A DNA stretch of 64,000 nucleotides from Chinchilla lanigera (Eukaryota > Chordata > Mammalia > Rodentia > Chinchillidae): contig NW_004955436.1 in assembly GCF_000276665.1 (NCBI RefSeq), positions 21,371,235 to 21,435,234 on the forward strand, in the 5' to 3' direction. Below are positions 10,856 through 22,304 of this stretch, in pieces; position 1 is the stretch's first letter; the number at the start of each line of letters is the position of its first letter. Both the position numbers and the translations under genes were made by a program. The notes beneath the pieces are model-generated. The model saw only the letters and a list, made by a program, of their open reading frames with translations. It did no database searches and was not told where the DNA came from.

Positions 10856-12229
10856 GCTACATTCTCAGGCAAATAACAAGCTCTGTAACCCATCACATGG
10901 CTGTAGTGTTCCTGAGTGCATCTTTAGTGTTCCCAGAGAAGAGATCTGACCATTCTGACCCGTCTGTCGAGTCCTAAGCCCTGGGTCCCCGATGCTTATA
11001 GCAATAGGGAAGGACAGGGCTGGGCTCCATCGACTGGAGAGGCCCCAAGACAAGGCAGGCCCAGGAGATGGACAGGGTCCAGACCTGGCTCCTGGAGGCT
11101 CTGCAGGAATGGTGGGAAGGCTCTATTGATTGCAGTTCAATGACAGAAAAGTGTTCCCGGGCATGGATGACAGCAGAGTACCTTGTAGACAAGTGTGCTG
11201 GTCATTCACAGTATTATTAGCCAAGAACATGTAAGTCAGGAAACCTTCGCACATATAGCGGTTTCTAAATATTTTATTCCAAGTATTTTTACTGGAAATG
11301 TCTTGTTAATTCTTCGAATACATAATACATTAAAACCCAGAGATGCAAAGATGTGATGGTCTAGGTGAGCTTCAGAGTCACTTGTAGAATACCCACCACT
11401 TCTCTGAAATATCAGTAGGTGACAGTGGTTGTAGAAGACATCGTTTGATTCTTAGGACTTTGGCAGGTGCCCGATTTGCAAGAAAGGAACTATTCTAAAC
11501 TGTTTACTGAGAAGTGACCCATAGATATGAAATACCACATAAGGAAATGGCAGAAGTGACATTTGCAATGAAAATTCAATTCCTGACATTCTTATAAAAG
11601 GTTATTTGTGTCATAATTTAGGTGAGCTCTATTTTTCTTATTTCTATAAGAAGTTTCTCCTCCACCCCCACCCATGCTGGGGCTAGAACCCAGGTCTCAC
11701 ACAGGCTGAGCTACATTCCTGGACCCTTCAGATAAGATTTTCTAAATATGGATCCCACAGATCAAAATTCTGATTGGTAACTACAACCAATTCTCTGTGA
11801 TGTCTATAGCTTATAGCTTCAAAAGCTAAGATGCAGTGAGATTTCTAATGTGTAGGCTGCATAAAAATGTCAGAAACAAAGCTAAAAGCAAATGATCAGA
11901 AAGTTGACCAGTTGAGAGAAACATTTGCACATATGTGACAAGAATTTAATGTCCCTAACACTGGGGTATCACATGAGTAAAAAAAAGAGCAACACCAGAG
12001 ATAACTGTGCAATAAGAGGCACATGTAAGAAAAAGTATGCACAGCCAATCAACTAGTGAAAAAGGCTAATGCTGCATGTTCAGGATGGAACACAAGATTT
12101 CTCCTAAAAGCCGGCCTTGTTCAGAGCTCTCTGCAAAGGCACCAGCAGCAGCCCTGGATCCAGGCATGTTGTAGTCTTCCTCCTCGCCATGAGCAGTTTT
12201 TTACGCTCCTGTATCCACAAGGGTCTCCA
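10856..12229. other. Intergenic DNA, one ID-like scrap
   Basis: 11660-11725 (CCCATGCTGGGGCTAGAACCC, then GGCTGAGCTACATTCCTGG) looks like a decayed antisense ID. The rest was not recognised. Confidence 0.5.
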
Positions 12230-12945
12230 ACCCATTCTCTTCTCTCTGGCTCTATTGCTACCATATGGGCCAGACCACCGTTCTTCTAGGACAGTGCACC
12301 AGCCTCTGGGCCAGGCTGCCTGGCTCCCACCAACATTTTCCAACCTGAAGCCAGAGTGATTGTTTTCATAACACAAATTGTGTGATGCTCTTGCTTAAAA
12401 TGGCCCAACGATTTCCCTTTGCTCTCTGGATAAAGAACGAAATCCTTTAACAGGCATTACCAATGGGATATATGAATATACAAGGCTTTCCTCAAACACT
12501 AACTTATTATAAACTACAAGACATTGTGTGGCTCTGCCTATGTTTCCAGCCTCAGCATGACCTGTTGCACACCACCCATATTGTATCCTTCCTATTCCTA
12601 GAACACGCACAGTGCCTTTGCACACACGATTTGCTCTTCCTGGACTTTGCTTTGCTCTGACTCCAGGCCTCATGTCTGCTCCTTTGATATGCATCACTCA
12701 GTCACTATTCTTTCAGGGAGGCTTTCTTTGACTTCTTAAGATCCAAATAATTATCATGTCAATTTTTATTTATATACTCATTATACTGATTCACCATCAT
12801 AGTACTTAGCACAGTGGTAAATTTATTTATTTGTGACCTTTTGATTCACCAGAGTGTAAACCCCATGAGGCAAGGATTAATGCTGTTTTTATTTGCCATT
12901 ATGCAGGAAATATTTTTTGGATAAATAAATAAATGATGAGTAAAT
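12230..12945 (+). mobile_element. L2 (ancient LINE) 3' region, sense
   Basis: From about 12390 the sequence tracks L2: CCCTTTGCTCTCTGGATAAAG, then GTGCCTTTGCACACAC, TTTGCTCTTCCTGGA, then CAGAGTGTAAACCCCATGAGGCAAGG and GGATAAATAAATAAATGA at the 3' end. These follow the L2 3' end in order and in the sense direction. The part before 12390 is less certain. No coding capacity remains. Confidence 0.75.
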
Positions 12946-13024
12946 ATCACTGGAATCAAGAAAGACAGATTATAACAAACCTTTTTCAGAGTGTCACAGA
13001 GTAACAAAATTTCTTTCTGAAAGG

Positions 13025-13400
13025 CAACCTGTAGCTTTCACATGTGTACGCACACAATTCCATTGTTGGCAATGTTGCCAACACAGATTATCAGAGAAAC
13101 ATCTAAAGATACCCAATGTCTATTAATAAACTGTGGTTCCTCCGCACAACACAATGCTATCCAATGTAAGTAACGCCAGTCTCTATTCATGATATGTCTC
13201 AGCCTCAATGTTTCAAGTGAGAATGCCGTGTAGAAATAGAAATGTATGGTAGGGTAACATTTTATGTGTTCTGCTCTCTATAGTGGATAGAAAAATTCTG
13301 GAAGGAGAGTAAAACATGTAACATAATGTGCATATTTTGCACTCCTAATCAGAAACATACATACTTTTCAATATAAAATATTTTAAAGTGTAACTTCTTA
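13025..13400 (+). mobile_element. Old L1 3'-end fragment, sense (decayed)
   Basis: Motifs resemble the old-L1 3' end: CTAAAGATACCCAATGTCTA, AATAAACTGTGGTTCCTCC, ACAATGCTATCCAATG. Divergence is high. Confidence 0.5.
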
Positions 13401-13825
13401 GTATTCTATATTAAACATTTTCTGTTCCACATAACTCTGTAGAACTGTATTTGGAGGGAAACTCAAAGACAACCTTTCCCCCAATGTAGAATAAAGCACT
13501 CTTCTCCCTGCCAAGTGGGAACATAGTCTTTACTCATAAAACTGAGTCCTACATGTTTTGTTAAGGGATCAGAATCTTTCCTGTTATCTATCACATTATT
13601 AATGCCTATTATAGTACCTGGAGCATCGCAGGAACTTAAATACTTAGTGAATCATGAATTTCTTAAGATAATTGTAGTTCTTCCTTGTAGAGTTACCCTA
13701 TGATTCAGCAAAACCCTCTAACTCTCTAAGTTGTCTTTATTAATTAGGGTTTATAGATCAAAACACATTCAATTCTTCCCATTCATGGTTTCTAGTTATT
13801 AATGCCCCTCTTGGAAGAGCCATAG
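13401..13825. other. Intergenic DNA, possible MIR/L2 scrap
   Basis: 13590-13650 (TAATGCCTATTATAGTACCTGGAGCATCGCAGG) resembles an MIR/L2 tail. Nothing else recognised. Confidence 0.4.
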
Positions 13826-13915
13826 TAGAGCTGGGGATATAGCTCAGTGGTACAACACCTGCCTGGCAAGTGCAAGGTCCTGAGTTCAATTTCTGGTAAC
13901 AAAAAAAAAAAAAAA
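13826..13915 (+). mobile_element. ID SINE, sense
   Basis: GAGCTGGGGATATAGCTCAG, CCTGGCAAGTGCAAGGTCCT, GGTAAC then about 15 A. Target duplication GAAGAGCCA at 13814-13822 and 13916-13924. Confidence 0.93.
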
Positions 13916-13924
13916 GAAGAGCCA

Positions 13925-14737
13925 CATTACCCCAGGTATGGGCTGATTAGTAAAGAGAAGGGATGGACTCTAATATTATTTTTAAAATTTAATAATTCCT
14001 AAATTTGTACTGCATTTTAAAAGAAGCATGGCATATTGTAAACCATAGTAAGTGGGGCAAACTTAAACTTATTCCAAAATCTTTATCCATAGAAGTTATC
14101 CACAAGTAAAACCTCCTCTAAGTTATGACTTAATTAAAATTTTTAATCAGTAATGTTGAGGTAAAATTTGTATACAATAAAATTCTCCAATTTAACAGAA
14201 CATTAATCTTTGGCAAGTATGTAAGATGCTCCTCAATTTACGATGAGTCACATCTGTATAAGCCCATCATATGTCAAAAATGCATTTACTACGCTTATCC
14301 TACCAAACATCTGGGCCTAACAACACAGCGCACTGGGGAGGGTCAGGTTCCCCTCGTGACTGGGTCTGACTGGGGGTGCAACTGACTGCTACTGCCCAGC
14401 AAGAAGAGAGACAATCACTCATACCATATGTCATCTGCTCAGGAAAAAAGTCAAAAATTAGAATCCAGGTATGTTTTCTACTAGTACATATTGTTCTTGC
14501 ACCATAGTAAAGTAAAAAAAGCAAACCATTGTAAGTTAGAAACTGTAGTCATATAGCCATGACCCCATCTGGCACAGAACAGATCCACCACTGAGTTTCC
14601 ACATGCCCATAAGCAGTGGATCCTCTCTACCTACCATGCGTTTTTGTTTGAGCATCATTTGTTGAAGATACTTTTCCCTTGCCCTTACATTACCTTGGCT
14701 TCTTTGTAAAATACCAATTGACCTCGTAAGTGGGGGT
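13925..14737. other. Intergenic DNA without recognised features
   Basis: AT-rich; short frames only. No repeat family assigned with confidence. Confidence 0.5.
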
Positions 14738-15652
14738 CTATATGATAGTTGATTTTATGTATCAAGTTGTCTGGCCTAAGGGATGGCCAGTAGCTAGTAA
14801 AACATTATTTCTGGGTGTGTCAAGGGACTGTTAGTGAAAGAAGTTAGCATTGAAATAGTATGTTGAATAAACAAAATCCATTTTCCCCAGAATGGGTGGT
14901 ATCTTAGTCAGTTTCTTCCTTGCTTGAACAAATATCCCACATACAACTCACAGAGGTTTATTCTAGTGCATATTTCAGTCCACAATCAGCTGGCTCTAAG
15001 GCAGGACATCATGGCAGAGGGGCCTGGAGGAGGAGAAGCTGCTCACATCATGGCAGCCAGGAAGCAGAGTCAAAGGAGGAGATGGGAAGGGAGATACACC
15101 ATGCCAGATCACACCTGCCGTGACCCTCCGCTTCCAAACAGACTCCACTGCCTAACAGCAAGTCAACTATAACGCCCACGTAACTTAGTCACCGCTCAAG
15201 CACATGAGGCTTGTGGGCCAGTTTAGATCTAAACCATAACAGATGAGCATCATCCAGTCTCTTGAGAACCCAATAGAACCCTCAGAACATCTCAGAAAGG
15301 TGAATTCTCTCTGTGTTCTTGAGCTCGAACACCTTTCTCCTGTCTGTCAACCCTAGAGCACCTTATTCTTGGAGCTCTATTCTCCAGGACTTATACCAGC
15401 ATCTTCCACCCCTACTGTAGTCTCAGGACCTGGCCTCAGTGTGAGAGGGATATTGTCAGCTCTCCTGGTTCTCAGGTCTTCAGATCCTAACTGAGTTATA
15501 CTGTGAATTTTCCTGGTTGTCCAGTTTGCAGATACCTGACCATCAGACTTTGTAGCCTTCATGATCTTGTGACCCTATTCTCATAATTTACATGTATGAA
15601 TGCTTGCGTGTGTGTGTATTATTAGTTCTGTTTCTCTGGACAACTCCCAACC
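14738..15652 (+). mobile_element. ERVL-type LTR (MLT2-like), sense, split by a younger LTR
   Basis: The left part (TAGTTGATTTTATGTATCAAG to GAATGGGTGG) and right part (AGCATCATCCAGTC to GTTCTGTTTCTCTGGACAAC) together make one LTR of the same family as 8767-9233. The segment 14900-15241 interrupts it, so that antisense MaLR LTR landed later. Confidence 0.65.
14900..15241 (-). mobile_element. MaLR-type LTR, antisense, nested
   Basis: The plus strand shows the complement of a MaLR LTR: TCTTAGTCAGTTTCTTCC, CACAGAGGTTTATTCTAG, TTTCAGTCCACAATCAGCTG, CATCATGGCAGAGG, CATCATGGCAGCCAGGAAGC, ending AAACCATAACA. It sits in the LTR at 14738-15652. Confidence 0.7.
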
Positions 15653-16095
15653 AAAGCAGTCTATTTTCAGACTGTTTTGTATATTTTAGTGATCCCTCTG
15701 GCTATCCTCATGCTAGTACCACACTGGGATGATCGCTGTAGCTATGTAGTACTTCCTGCGCTCAAGTAGGTTGTACAACTCCTTTTATCCATTGTTTTAG
15801 CTATTCTAAGCCCTTTACAGTTCTGCATAAATTTTAGAATAATTTTTCACTTTCAGTTAAAATATTTCCTCAGGATTTTATTTGGGGTTGTGTTGAATTC
15901 ATAGATATATTTTTAGAAAACTAATACCATCATAATGTTAAGTCTTCTGATTCATGAAAATGGTATATTTCCCCATTTAAATTGGCCTCTTTTAATTTCT
16001 CTCAGCAATGTTTTGTGATTTTCACTGCATAAGGCTTGTAGATAACTTATTAAATACACCCATAATAACTAACATTTTTGAAACTACTATAGATT

Positions 16096-16271
16096 GTATT
16101 TTGTTTATTTATTTATTTATTTTTTTGTCTTTTTGAGACAGGATCTCACTATGCAGTTCAGGCTGGGCTTGAGCTCACTTTGTAGCCCAGGCTGGTCTTG
16201 AACTCACAACGATTCTCCTGCTTCAGCCTCCCAAGTGCTGGAATTATAGGCGTGTACCACCACACCCAGCT
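16096..16271 (-). mobile_element. B1 SINE, antisense, full length
   Basis: A (TTTA)n/T-rich tail, then GAGACAGGATCTCACTATGC, the internal duplicated segment typical of B1 (GGCTGGGCTTGAGCTCACTTTGTAGCCCAGGCTGG), TCAGCCTCCCAAGTGCTGG and the GTACCACCACACCCAGC end. Nested in L1. Confidence 0.9.
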
Positions 16272-16480
16272 TGTAAATTGTACTTTAAACTTTTCCTTCC
16301 AATTTCATGTTGTTTGTAGGTAGAAATATAATTGGTTTTTGTACATTGATTTTCTATCCAACAAAACTGTACCATTCATTTATAATTAGTGGGTTTTTTG
16401 TAGATTTCTTGCAGTTTCCAAATAGATGTTCATGTCATCAACAATTAAAGATTTCAATTTACTCCCATATACCATTGATT

Positions 16481-16543
16481 TTCTATCTAGCTAGCTATCT
16501 ATCTATCATCTATCTATCTATCTGTCTATCATCTGTCATCTAT
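16481..16543. repeat. (TATC/TGTC)n microsatellite
   Basis: Runs of CTAT and CATCTATC units, interrupted by CTGT variants. Confidence 0.95.
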
Positions 16544-16640
16544 ATGAGTTGAACTAGCTGAGACTCCCCCAGTGCAATGTTGAATATGAACTTCCATCCT
16601 TGCCCTTCTCCTCATTTTAAAATCAATGTTTAATATTTCA

Positions 16641-17206
16641 ACATCAGCCACCCAGTTTGACGCTTTGTTCTAACAGCATGAAGAAAGTAAAGCACATACA
16701 CTTTTGTTTTTGTTTAGAAAGGGAATCACTCATCCTTTCATACCTTTGGATAGAGATAATATTCCATTCCTGTGAGAGTTTCTCCCTCTGTTGCTTATTT
16801 TTTCCTCTCATCAACTTCTCTTTCCCAGCCACTTTGTGTGGTGCCCCCATGGAGTGATGCTGGGGTTTAGCTCCATGTTTGCACAGAAAGTCCCATGTCT
16901 TGGGAATCTTTTCAGTCCCAGACAATGGGGACGTTTGGTCACTGTACCTGAGAAGCCCTTCCTTGCTACATGCCAGACAGCGCCTTTCAAGCAGAAACCC
17001 TTTCTAGAAGTGCTGTGCACCCTGAAGGATACAGCTGGATCCCTTCGGGAGGATTCCCATTAGCTCCCTACGAAAATCACATGAAGTTCTTGGGAAATTT
17101 ATTCTCCAGCTTACTGATGAAAACGGCACTGCATGCTTTCCCTGGAACACTTCCCATTGTCCCAGCATACTGTTTGAAAATAAATCTTATCATGTCCAGT
17201 CCACTG
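16641..17206. other. Intergenic DNA without recognised features
   Basis: Three overlapping frames of 69-93 codons on both strands suggest only a locally low stop density. No domain recognised. Confidence 0.5.
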
Positions 17207-17576
17207 ATTTAGTGGCTTTCTGTCACTGAGACAAAATACCCCACACCTACAATTTAAAGGAAGAGAGGTTTATTTTGGTTCATGTTTCAGTCTGTGGTCA
17301 GCTGGCGTGCAAGAAGAAACGGCCTGGCAGAAGGACACAGCAGAGGAAAAGCTGCTGGCTTCATGGTAGCCGGGAAGCAGCAAGAGAAGCAAGGAGCACA
17401 GCCGGGAAGAGAAAGGGACCCTTCTAGGCCACGCCCCCACCGCACGGCCTCCTCTGATGAGCCCCACCTCCTAAGAGCAAGGTAGCTATAGCAACCCCAT
17501 GATCTAATCTCCTTCCAAAGGCCTCACCTATGAGAGCATAAGACTCAAGGAGACATCGAAATATAAACCGTAACAC
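17207..17576 (-). mobile_element. MaLR-type LTR, antisense
   Basis: GGCTTTCTGTCACTGAGACA, GAGGTTTATTTTGGTTCATG, CAGTCTGTGGTCAGCTGG, TTCATGGTAGCCGGGAAGC, CCACCTCCTAAGAGCAAGG, ending ATATAAACCGTAACAC. Same family group as 14900-15241 and 20509-20992. Confidence 0.7.
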
Positions 17577-18837
17577 CCACCGTTAGAGAAACATTCCTCA
17601 GGCATGACGCTTAAAGAGCTAGAATCTGCGACAAGAACCCAGGCAATGGGTTAGCTAAGTGTGGGGCTAGCACAGCATCTGCTATATTAACGTTTCACTT
17701 CCCAGGGGAGAGCGATGATTTGTCCAAAAGGCGAGGACAGTCACTTGCCTGAGCAGGAACAGCATGAACATGCTGAGACTGTAGGATTTAGTTAGGCTTA
17801 AATTCATTGTCAGCAGTGGGATTTCTTCTACCATAGCTGGTTTTATTGTTACTCTGATTATGCAAATCAGCAGAGCTCATAGATGTCCTCGTATCCTCTT
17901 TCTTTCTAATAATCCCTTTCATTTCAAAACACAAAGTGAATGCAGTAGAAACTATTTACTTCTGTGTTATCAACTCTGCCATAAGCATTAGTCCTTAAAT
18001 AATTCACTTTCCATTCTGTTTCCCTGAAGATGCTGACTTCAAATGGAGCCATAACCCAGCATCACATTAGTTTTAGGACATCTTCAGCCCAGGAAACAAA
18101 TTATTCTGTTGTGTGTAACCAGTTCACTTTATAATATGTGCCTCAATGATGAATAATAATGACTTGTAGAAGAATTTTTAAAATGAAAGAAGCATGTACA
18201 GGGGTTTTAAATCATTTTTATCTGTTATATATTTGTGAGCTGTTTACCAGTCATTTACAATTAGTGGCCAGAACAGATGGCACAAGCTAAGCATTAGGTA
18301 AAATAATCATAAAACACAACCCCCCCAAAAAAGCAAAATTATTCTACACTGGAGACTTTTTTCATTTATCAAAGGATTGTTATTATTATTTTACTAACTG
18401 GCATATGCTTTAAGAAATGATGACATTAGATAAAAAGGTTCTTCCACATCAAGAAGTTCAAAAGATTAAGATGCTACTGAAATGTAAGTTAAAGGCATTC
18501 ATAAATGTTTTGGGAAACATTATGGGAGAATTATAACCATAATTTGAGAAAGGCAGGCTCTGCAATAAAGTGAGATTCATTACAATGCCAAAATTATTTT
18601 TCAAACTTCTGACATATTTAGATAGCATTTTCAGGTCAAGTCAAATAATTATGGAATCTAAAAACTGCTTGAAGGAATGCTTGGAATTTTAAGCTAATTT
18701 TAACTTTAGAGAACTAGTTTCCTCTATTAAAATGTTATATTTTATAACTCTTTTCGACAGTGTCAAGGTGTGTATGGATGATAAAATCTCTTCACGGAGC
18801 TCAGGCAAGAGGAATCTATGGTACCTTCTTATTCAAA
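17577..18837. other. Repeat-free AT-rich stretch, candidate conserved noncoding DNA
   Basis: No transposon remnant was recognised across about 1.25 kb, which is unusual in this window. It contains a perfect octamer ATGCAAAT at 17860-17867. Function is unknown; conservation was not testable here. Confidence 0.35.
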
Positions 18838-18990
18838 GTTCCATTTATTCGTCCATTTACTCACTTAACAGATATCTGTTGTGGCCATCTGGGTGCATGG
18901 CACTGGAGGACTTAGACAAGGTCTTCTGCTTTCACTGACTCTTCTTCCAAGAGGGAGACACTCAGCAAGCAGTGAATGAGCAAAGCAATT
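18838..18990 (-). mobile_element. L2-like remnant, antisense
   Basis: CCATTTATTCGTCCATTTACTC, then ACAGATATCTGTTG, CATGGCACTGGAGG; this is the complement of the L2 tail ('tcattcattcaacaaatatttattgag..'). Confidence 0.5.
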
Positions 18991-19089
18991 TCAGATTTCA
19001 CAGTAGAGAGCTAACTCTGTAGGCTTGGGTTACTTAAATCCTGCACCATGGCCTCTGGCCAGCTCAGGGCGGTGATCCGTGAGCTCCTG

Positions 19090-19290
19090 GAATGTCCTCC
19101 CTGATGGTAGGAAACAGGGAGACAGGAAGGAGATTTGGGATATTGAGAAAGGGGAGGATTTGGAAGGAGGGAGAAAGGGAAGAATGTGGAGGGGAAGGGG
19201 AGATAAAAATGATTAAGATGCAATATGTGTATGTACCAGTTCCCCAAGGTGATTGTAATTATTATCTATCACAAACATGGGTATGATTGT
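19090..19290 (+). mobile_element. L1 3' UTR fragment, G-rich
   Basis: A polypurine stretch (GAAAGGGGAGG..GGGAGAAAGGG) is followed by GATTAAGATGCAATATGTGT and CAGTTCCCCAAGGTGAT. The same order (polypurine, GATTGAGATGTGCTATGT, CAATTCCCGACAATGA) recurs at 26581-26660, and a related G-rich block is at 43010-43080. These are read as copies of one L1 3' UTR family. Confidence 0.6.
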
Positions 19291-19337
19291 TTTGAATGCC
19301 TGTGGCTGCAGCTTTGGGCCATGGAGAATCCACTTGA

Positions 19338-19352
19338 CCTCTAGGGGGCACT
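19338..19352 (+). promoter_or_regulatory. CTCF-like motif, plus strand
   Basis: CCTCTAGGGGGCACT matches CCASYAGRKGGCRSY at all but the third base. Binding not shown. Confidence 0.4.
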
Positions 19353-19369
19353 GGAACCTGCATAGTAAA

Positions 19370-19715
19370 AGTCAGACTCCTGGACACTGCAAAATTTGTG
19401 GGCCTGACTTTCAAACATAGTCCTCCAGGCCATGGCTTGGGTGTGCGGCTCCGGCTGACAGTGTTTGCATGTGCTGTAACACAGTTACCAGGAGGATCAA
19501 ACACACTTCTGTGGGGCTGGGAGGAGCTCCTGGAAGCCTGTGCCTGGTCTCTCCTGGGCCTCCTTTCTGCATCTGTTCCTTCTGCTGATGTTGACCCGTA
19601 TCTCCCTCACTGTAATAAACCACAACCGTGAACGTAACTGCTGTCCTGAACCCTATGATCCTGCCCAGCAAATCAGTGAGTCTGCAAAGTCTGGTGAGCC
19701 TTGTCACAATTGGTA
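19370..19715 (+). mobile_element. Possible LTR, family unknown
   Basis: CCTGGTCTCTCCTGGGCC, TTGACCCGTATCTCCCTCAC, TGTAATAAACCACAACCGTG and TCCTGAACCCTATGATCC look like the R/U5 part of an ERV LTR with an AATAAA at about 19614. The 5' limit is arbitrary. Confidence 0.4.
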
Positions 19716-20341
19716 TTAAATGAAGTAAACAGGGTGCTGTGTTTGCTCACGGTGTATGTGTGTGTGTGCAGGCGGAACTGGTGAAGGTAGGGAGTGAATT
19801 GAAGCTGGAGGGGGAAAGTGGAGAGCTCAGAGAGCCGTGTTCCAGGCAGAGGGGAAGGACAAGTGGCAAGGCTTTGGGACAGAGAGATGCTCAGTGTGTT
19901 GGCGGGATAGACAGGAAGGGAGGAGAGGGTCTAGTGAGGGAGGGGCATGATAGTGTGAGGGTGACAAGATTAGCAAGGGGCAGATGAGCTGGCTTATAAG
20001 TCTTAGAAAGGAGTTGGGATTTTATTACAAGCAATTGAGTTTTCTCTGTATGAGGTCACACCTAGTTCCCTATGTATGTAAATATGTGCATATCACTACA
20101 TTCATAAACCCAAAGCATGTGAAGCCAGTTGTATAAAGGGGTCTCCAGGCAAGCTGTTGGGGGCTGTAAATCCTATAAGAAATTGTTAGCAAATAACACC
20201 GGAAGGGCATGGCCTCTGGGGGACACTGAAGTTTAGTTCACTGAAGGAACAAATTGCTTTCCTGTATTTTCTAAGTAACAATAACCCTGAATTCAGTGTT
20301 GTGCAGAGCTTAAATGATTAAGAGATACAAATCAATGTCCA

Positions 20342-20383
<42 letters not shown>

Positions 20384-20461
20384 GCTACTCACTCAAAATG
20401 AACTGAAAATAAAATGGAAATAGACCATATATTTAACCTAGTAGACAGGTAAAAATGAAGA
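19716..20461. other. Intergenic DNA; (CA)n and nothing else recognised
   Basis: G-rich at 19780-19990, then ordinary intergenic DNA. A (CA)n microsatellite lies at 20343-20376. Confidence 0.5.
20343..20376. repeat. (CA)n microsatellite
   Basis: About 16 uninterrupted CA units. Confidence 0.98.
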
Positions 20462-20511
20462 TTATTTATAACAGCATTGCTGTTATAAATAATTTATAAC
20501 AGCATTGCTGT
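20462..20511. repeat. 31-bp palindrome overlapping a 19-bp direct repeat
   Basis: TTATTTATAACAGCA (20462-20476), one T, then its exact reverse complement (20478-20492). In addition TTTATAACAGCATTGCTGT occurs at 20465-20483 and 20493-20511. The second copy ends at the edge of the antisense LTR. Confidence 0.95.
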
Positions 20512-20992
20512 GTTAGTCACTTTTTCATCATTGTGATGAAACACCTGAGAAAAACAACTTAAAGGAGGAAAAGTTTATTTTGGCTTACGGTTGCTGAGGC
20601 TTCAGTCCATGATCACTTGGCTCTGTTGCTCATAGGCCTGTGACAAGGCAGAAACATGGCTGAAGGATCTAGAGAAAGAAAGTGCTCAACTCATAAAAGC
20701 CAGGAAGCAAAAAGAGGGTTAAAGAGCTTGAGAGAAGGGGCCGGGAACAAAATGTACCCTTCAAACGTGCATGCCTCTGAATCACACATGCCTTTGGTGA
20801 CCTACTTCATTCAATCAGGTCCCACCTCCTGATGAGCCCATTCATAAAGAACTCATCAATGGAATAGTGCACTTGATGAAGTTAGAGCCCTCATGATCTA
20901 GAGCTAGTCACTTCATCAGTCCCATCTGCTGGCAACCAAAACTTCAACACAATGAATCTTTTAGGAGGTGCTTTGGATTCCAACCATAACAA
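20509..20992 (-). mobile_element. MaLR-type LTR, antisense
   Basis: TGTTAGTCACTTTTTCATC, GAAACACCTGAGAAAAACAA, AAAGTTTATTTTGGCTTACG, TTCAGTCCATGATCACTTGG, CCCACCTCCTGATGAGCCC, ending TTCCAACCATAACA. TG...CA ends fit an LTR. This is the longest of the antisense copies. Confidence 0.75.
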
Positions 20993-21540
20993 TAATATTA
21001 GTAAACATACACTTTTAGTGGAAATGAAAATGCATATCACCTTTTTGGAGCTCAATTTTTCTTTGCCAACCAATTTTAAACACATCATCTTTGACCCAAA
21101 AAGTTCCTGCTAGAGATTTAGAGCAAAGAAATACTTGTAGAAGTAAGGAGAATATTTGTATGATGTTGTTTATAATTGTGAAAAGCTGGCAACAATTTAA
21201 ATATCCATCGGTGGGGAGCTATGATAAGTAGAAAATATGGTTGTCTTTTATGGAGCTCTGATTTGTGACAAAATACAGAAAAAAAGTAGTGTTCACCAAT
21301 ATTGAAAAATTATTAATTCATCAAAGCAGTGCTTGAATGTACATAATCAAGAGGAAACTTTGGAAGGAATCACATAGCTTAGGATTTTTAAAATCAATAC
21401 ATTCACTGTAGAATATCCAGGGAAAGAAAGATGATTTAAAAAGTGCAAATAAAAGCATATTAGCTACCCAAAATAATCCTTGTTAACACATGTCCTATGT
21501 CCTTCCAGTCTCTTCTCCGGTGTATAAAGATATATTTACA
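20993..21540 (+). mobile_element. Decayed L1 3' fragment, sense
   Basis: Motifs resemble old L1 3' ends: GAAAAGCTGGCAACAATTTAAATATCCATC, GGGAGCTATGATAAG, TTTATGGAGCTCTG. Identity is low and limits are rough. Confidence 0.45.
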
Positions 21541-21547
21541 AAAACAG

Positions 21548-21602
21548 GGTGCAGAAGTCGCTCAGTGGTAGGCTGGGCTCCATCCTCAGCACCACAACAA
21601 CA
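21548..21602 (+). mobile_element. ID-like SINE remnant, sense
   Basis: AGTCGCTCAGTGGTAGG, GGGCTCCATCCTCAGCACC is an ID A-to-B-box remnant. Confidence 0.55.
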
Positions 21603-22292
21603 ATGAAAATCAGAGAGCAGAGACTGTGGGGAGGTGTATAGGGCACAAGTGGGATTTCTCTTGAGTGAGTGGGGTTGTAGGAAGCCTGACTAGAATGTCC
21701 CACCTTGGCGAGAGGAGAGAACACATGAGCAGAAGAGAATTTGTTGGAGATTTGCAGTCTTCAGGGGTAGAACTCGTAGGTGTGCACAGATCAGGACCCA
21801 AGGAGCCTTTGCCCTGGCCTGGCTTTCCAGAGCTCTACCTCGGCCCTCTTTGTCCTCTTGCCACAAGATATGGAGTCCTTGAAGTCCAAGGGACATTTCC
21901 ATTCTGCATCAGCTATGCTCCACGTACCTATGTCCCTAAATTCCAGCCTGCTCAGCCCCTTCAGCTCCAATCCTGTGCTGAGTGTGGGGCCACGTGTACA
22001 GAAGACCCAGCCATGCACAGGGGGCTGGGACAGGGCTCTGCAGGTGACTGGTGGCCTAGACAGGAGCAGAAGGAAGAAAAATGAGAATGTGTTTGGAGTC
22101 AGCTTTCCGTGATTTCTCAGTGGAAGCCTGGCCTCCCAGGTTGTTAGGGATACTTGTCAAAACCAGAGGATGGTACATACATCTTTCTGACTTGTTAACT
22201 TTGATTTAGAACTTTTACATATTTAGACATCTGGTATTTCTCTCCCACTCCTACTCTCATCCTAGGGTGCAAAAATCTTTAGAGGCTTGTCA
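21603..22292. other. Intergenic DNA without recognised features
   Basis: Overlapping frames of 104-139 codons on both strands (21665-22112) have no recognisable domain; GC is about 50% and stop density is low. Confidence 0.5.
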
Positions 22293-22304
22293 GACATCAA
22301 ATTA

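Larger units (their letters stand above)
15653..16640 (-). mobile_element. L1 ORF2/3' fragment, antisense, interrupted by a B1
   Basis: The complement of L1 ORF2 is clear: GTTTTAGCTATTCTAAGCCC, TAAATTTTAGAATAATTTTTC, GGGGTTGTGTTGAATTCATAG, GATTCATGAAAATGGTATAT, CAGCAATGTTTTGTGATTTTC; after the B1, TGTTCATGTCATCAACAA and GTTGAATATGAAC. A (TATC)n tract lies inside at 16481-16543. No open frame of useful length. Confidence 0.75.
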
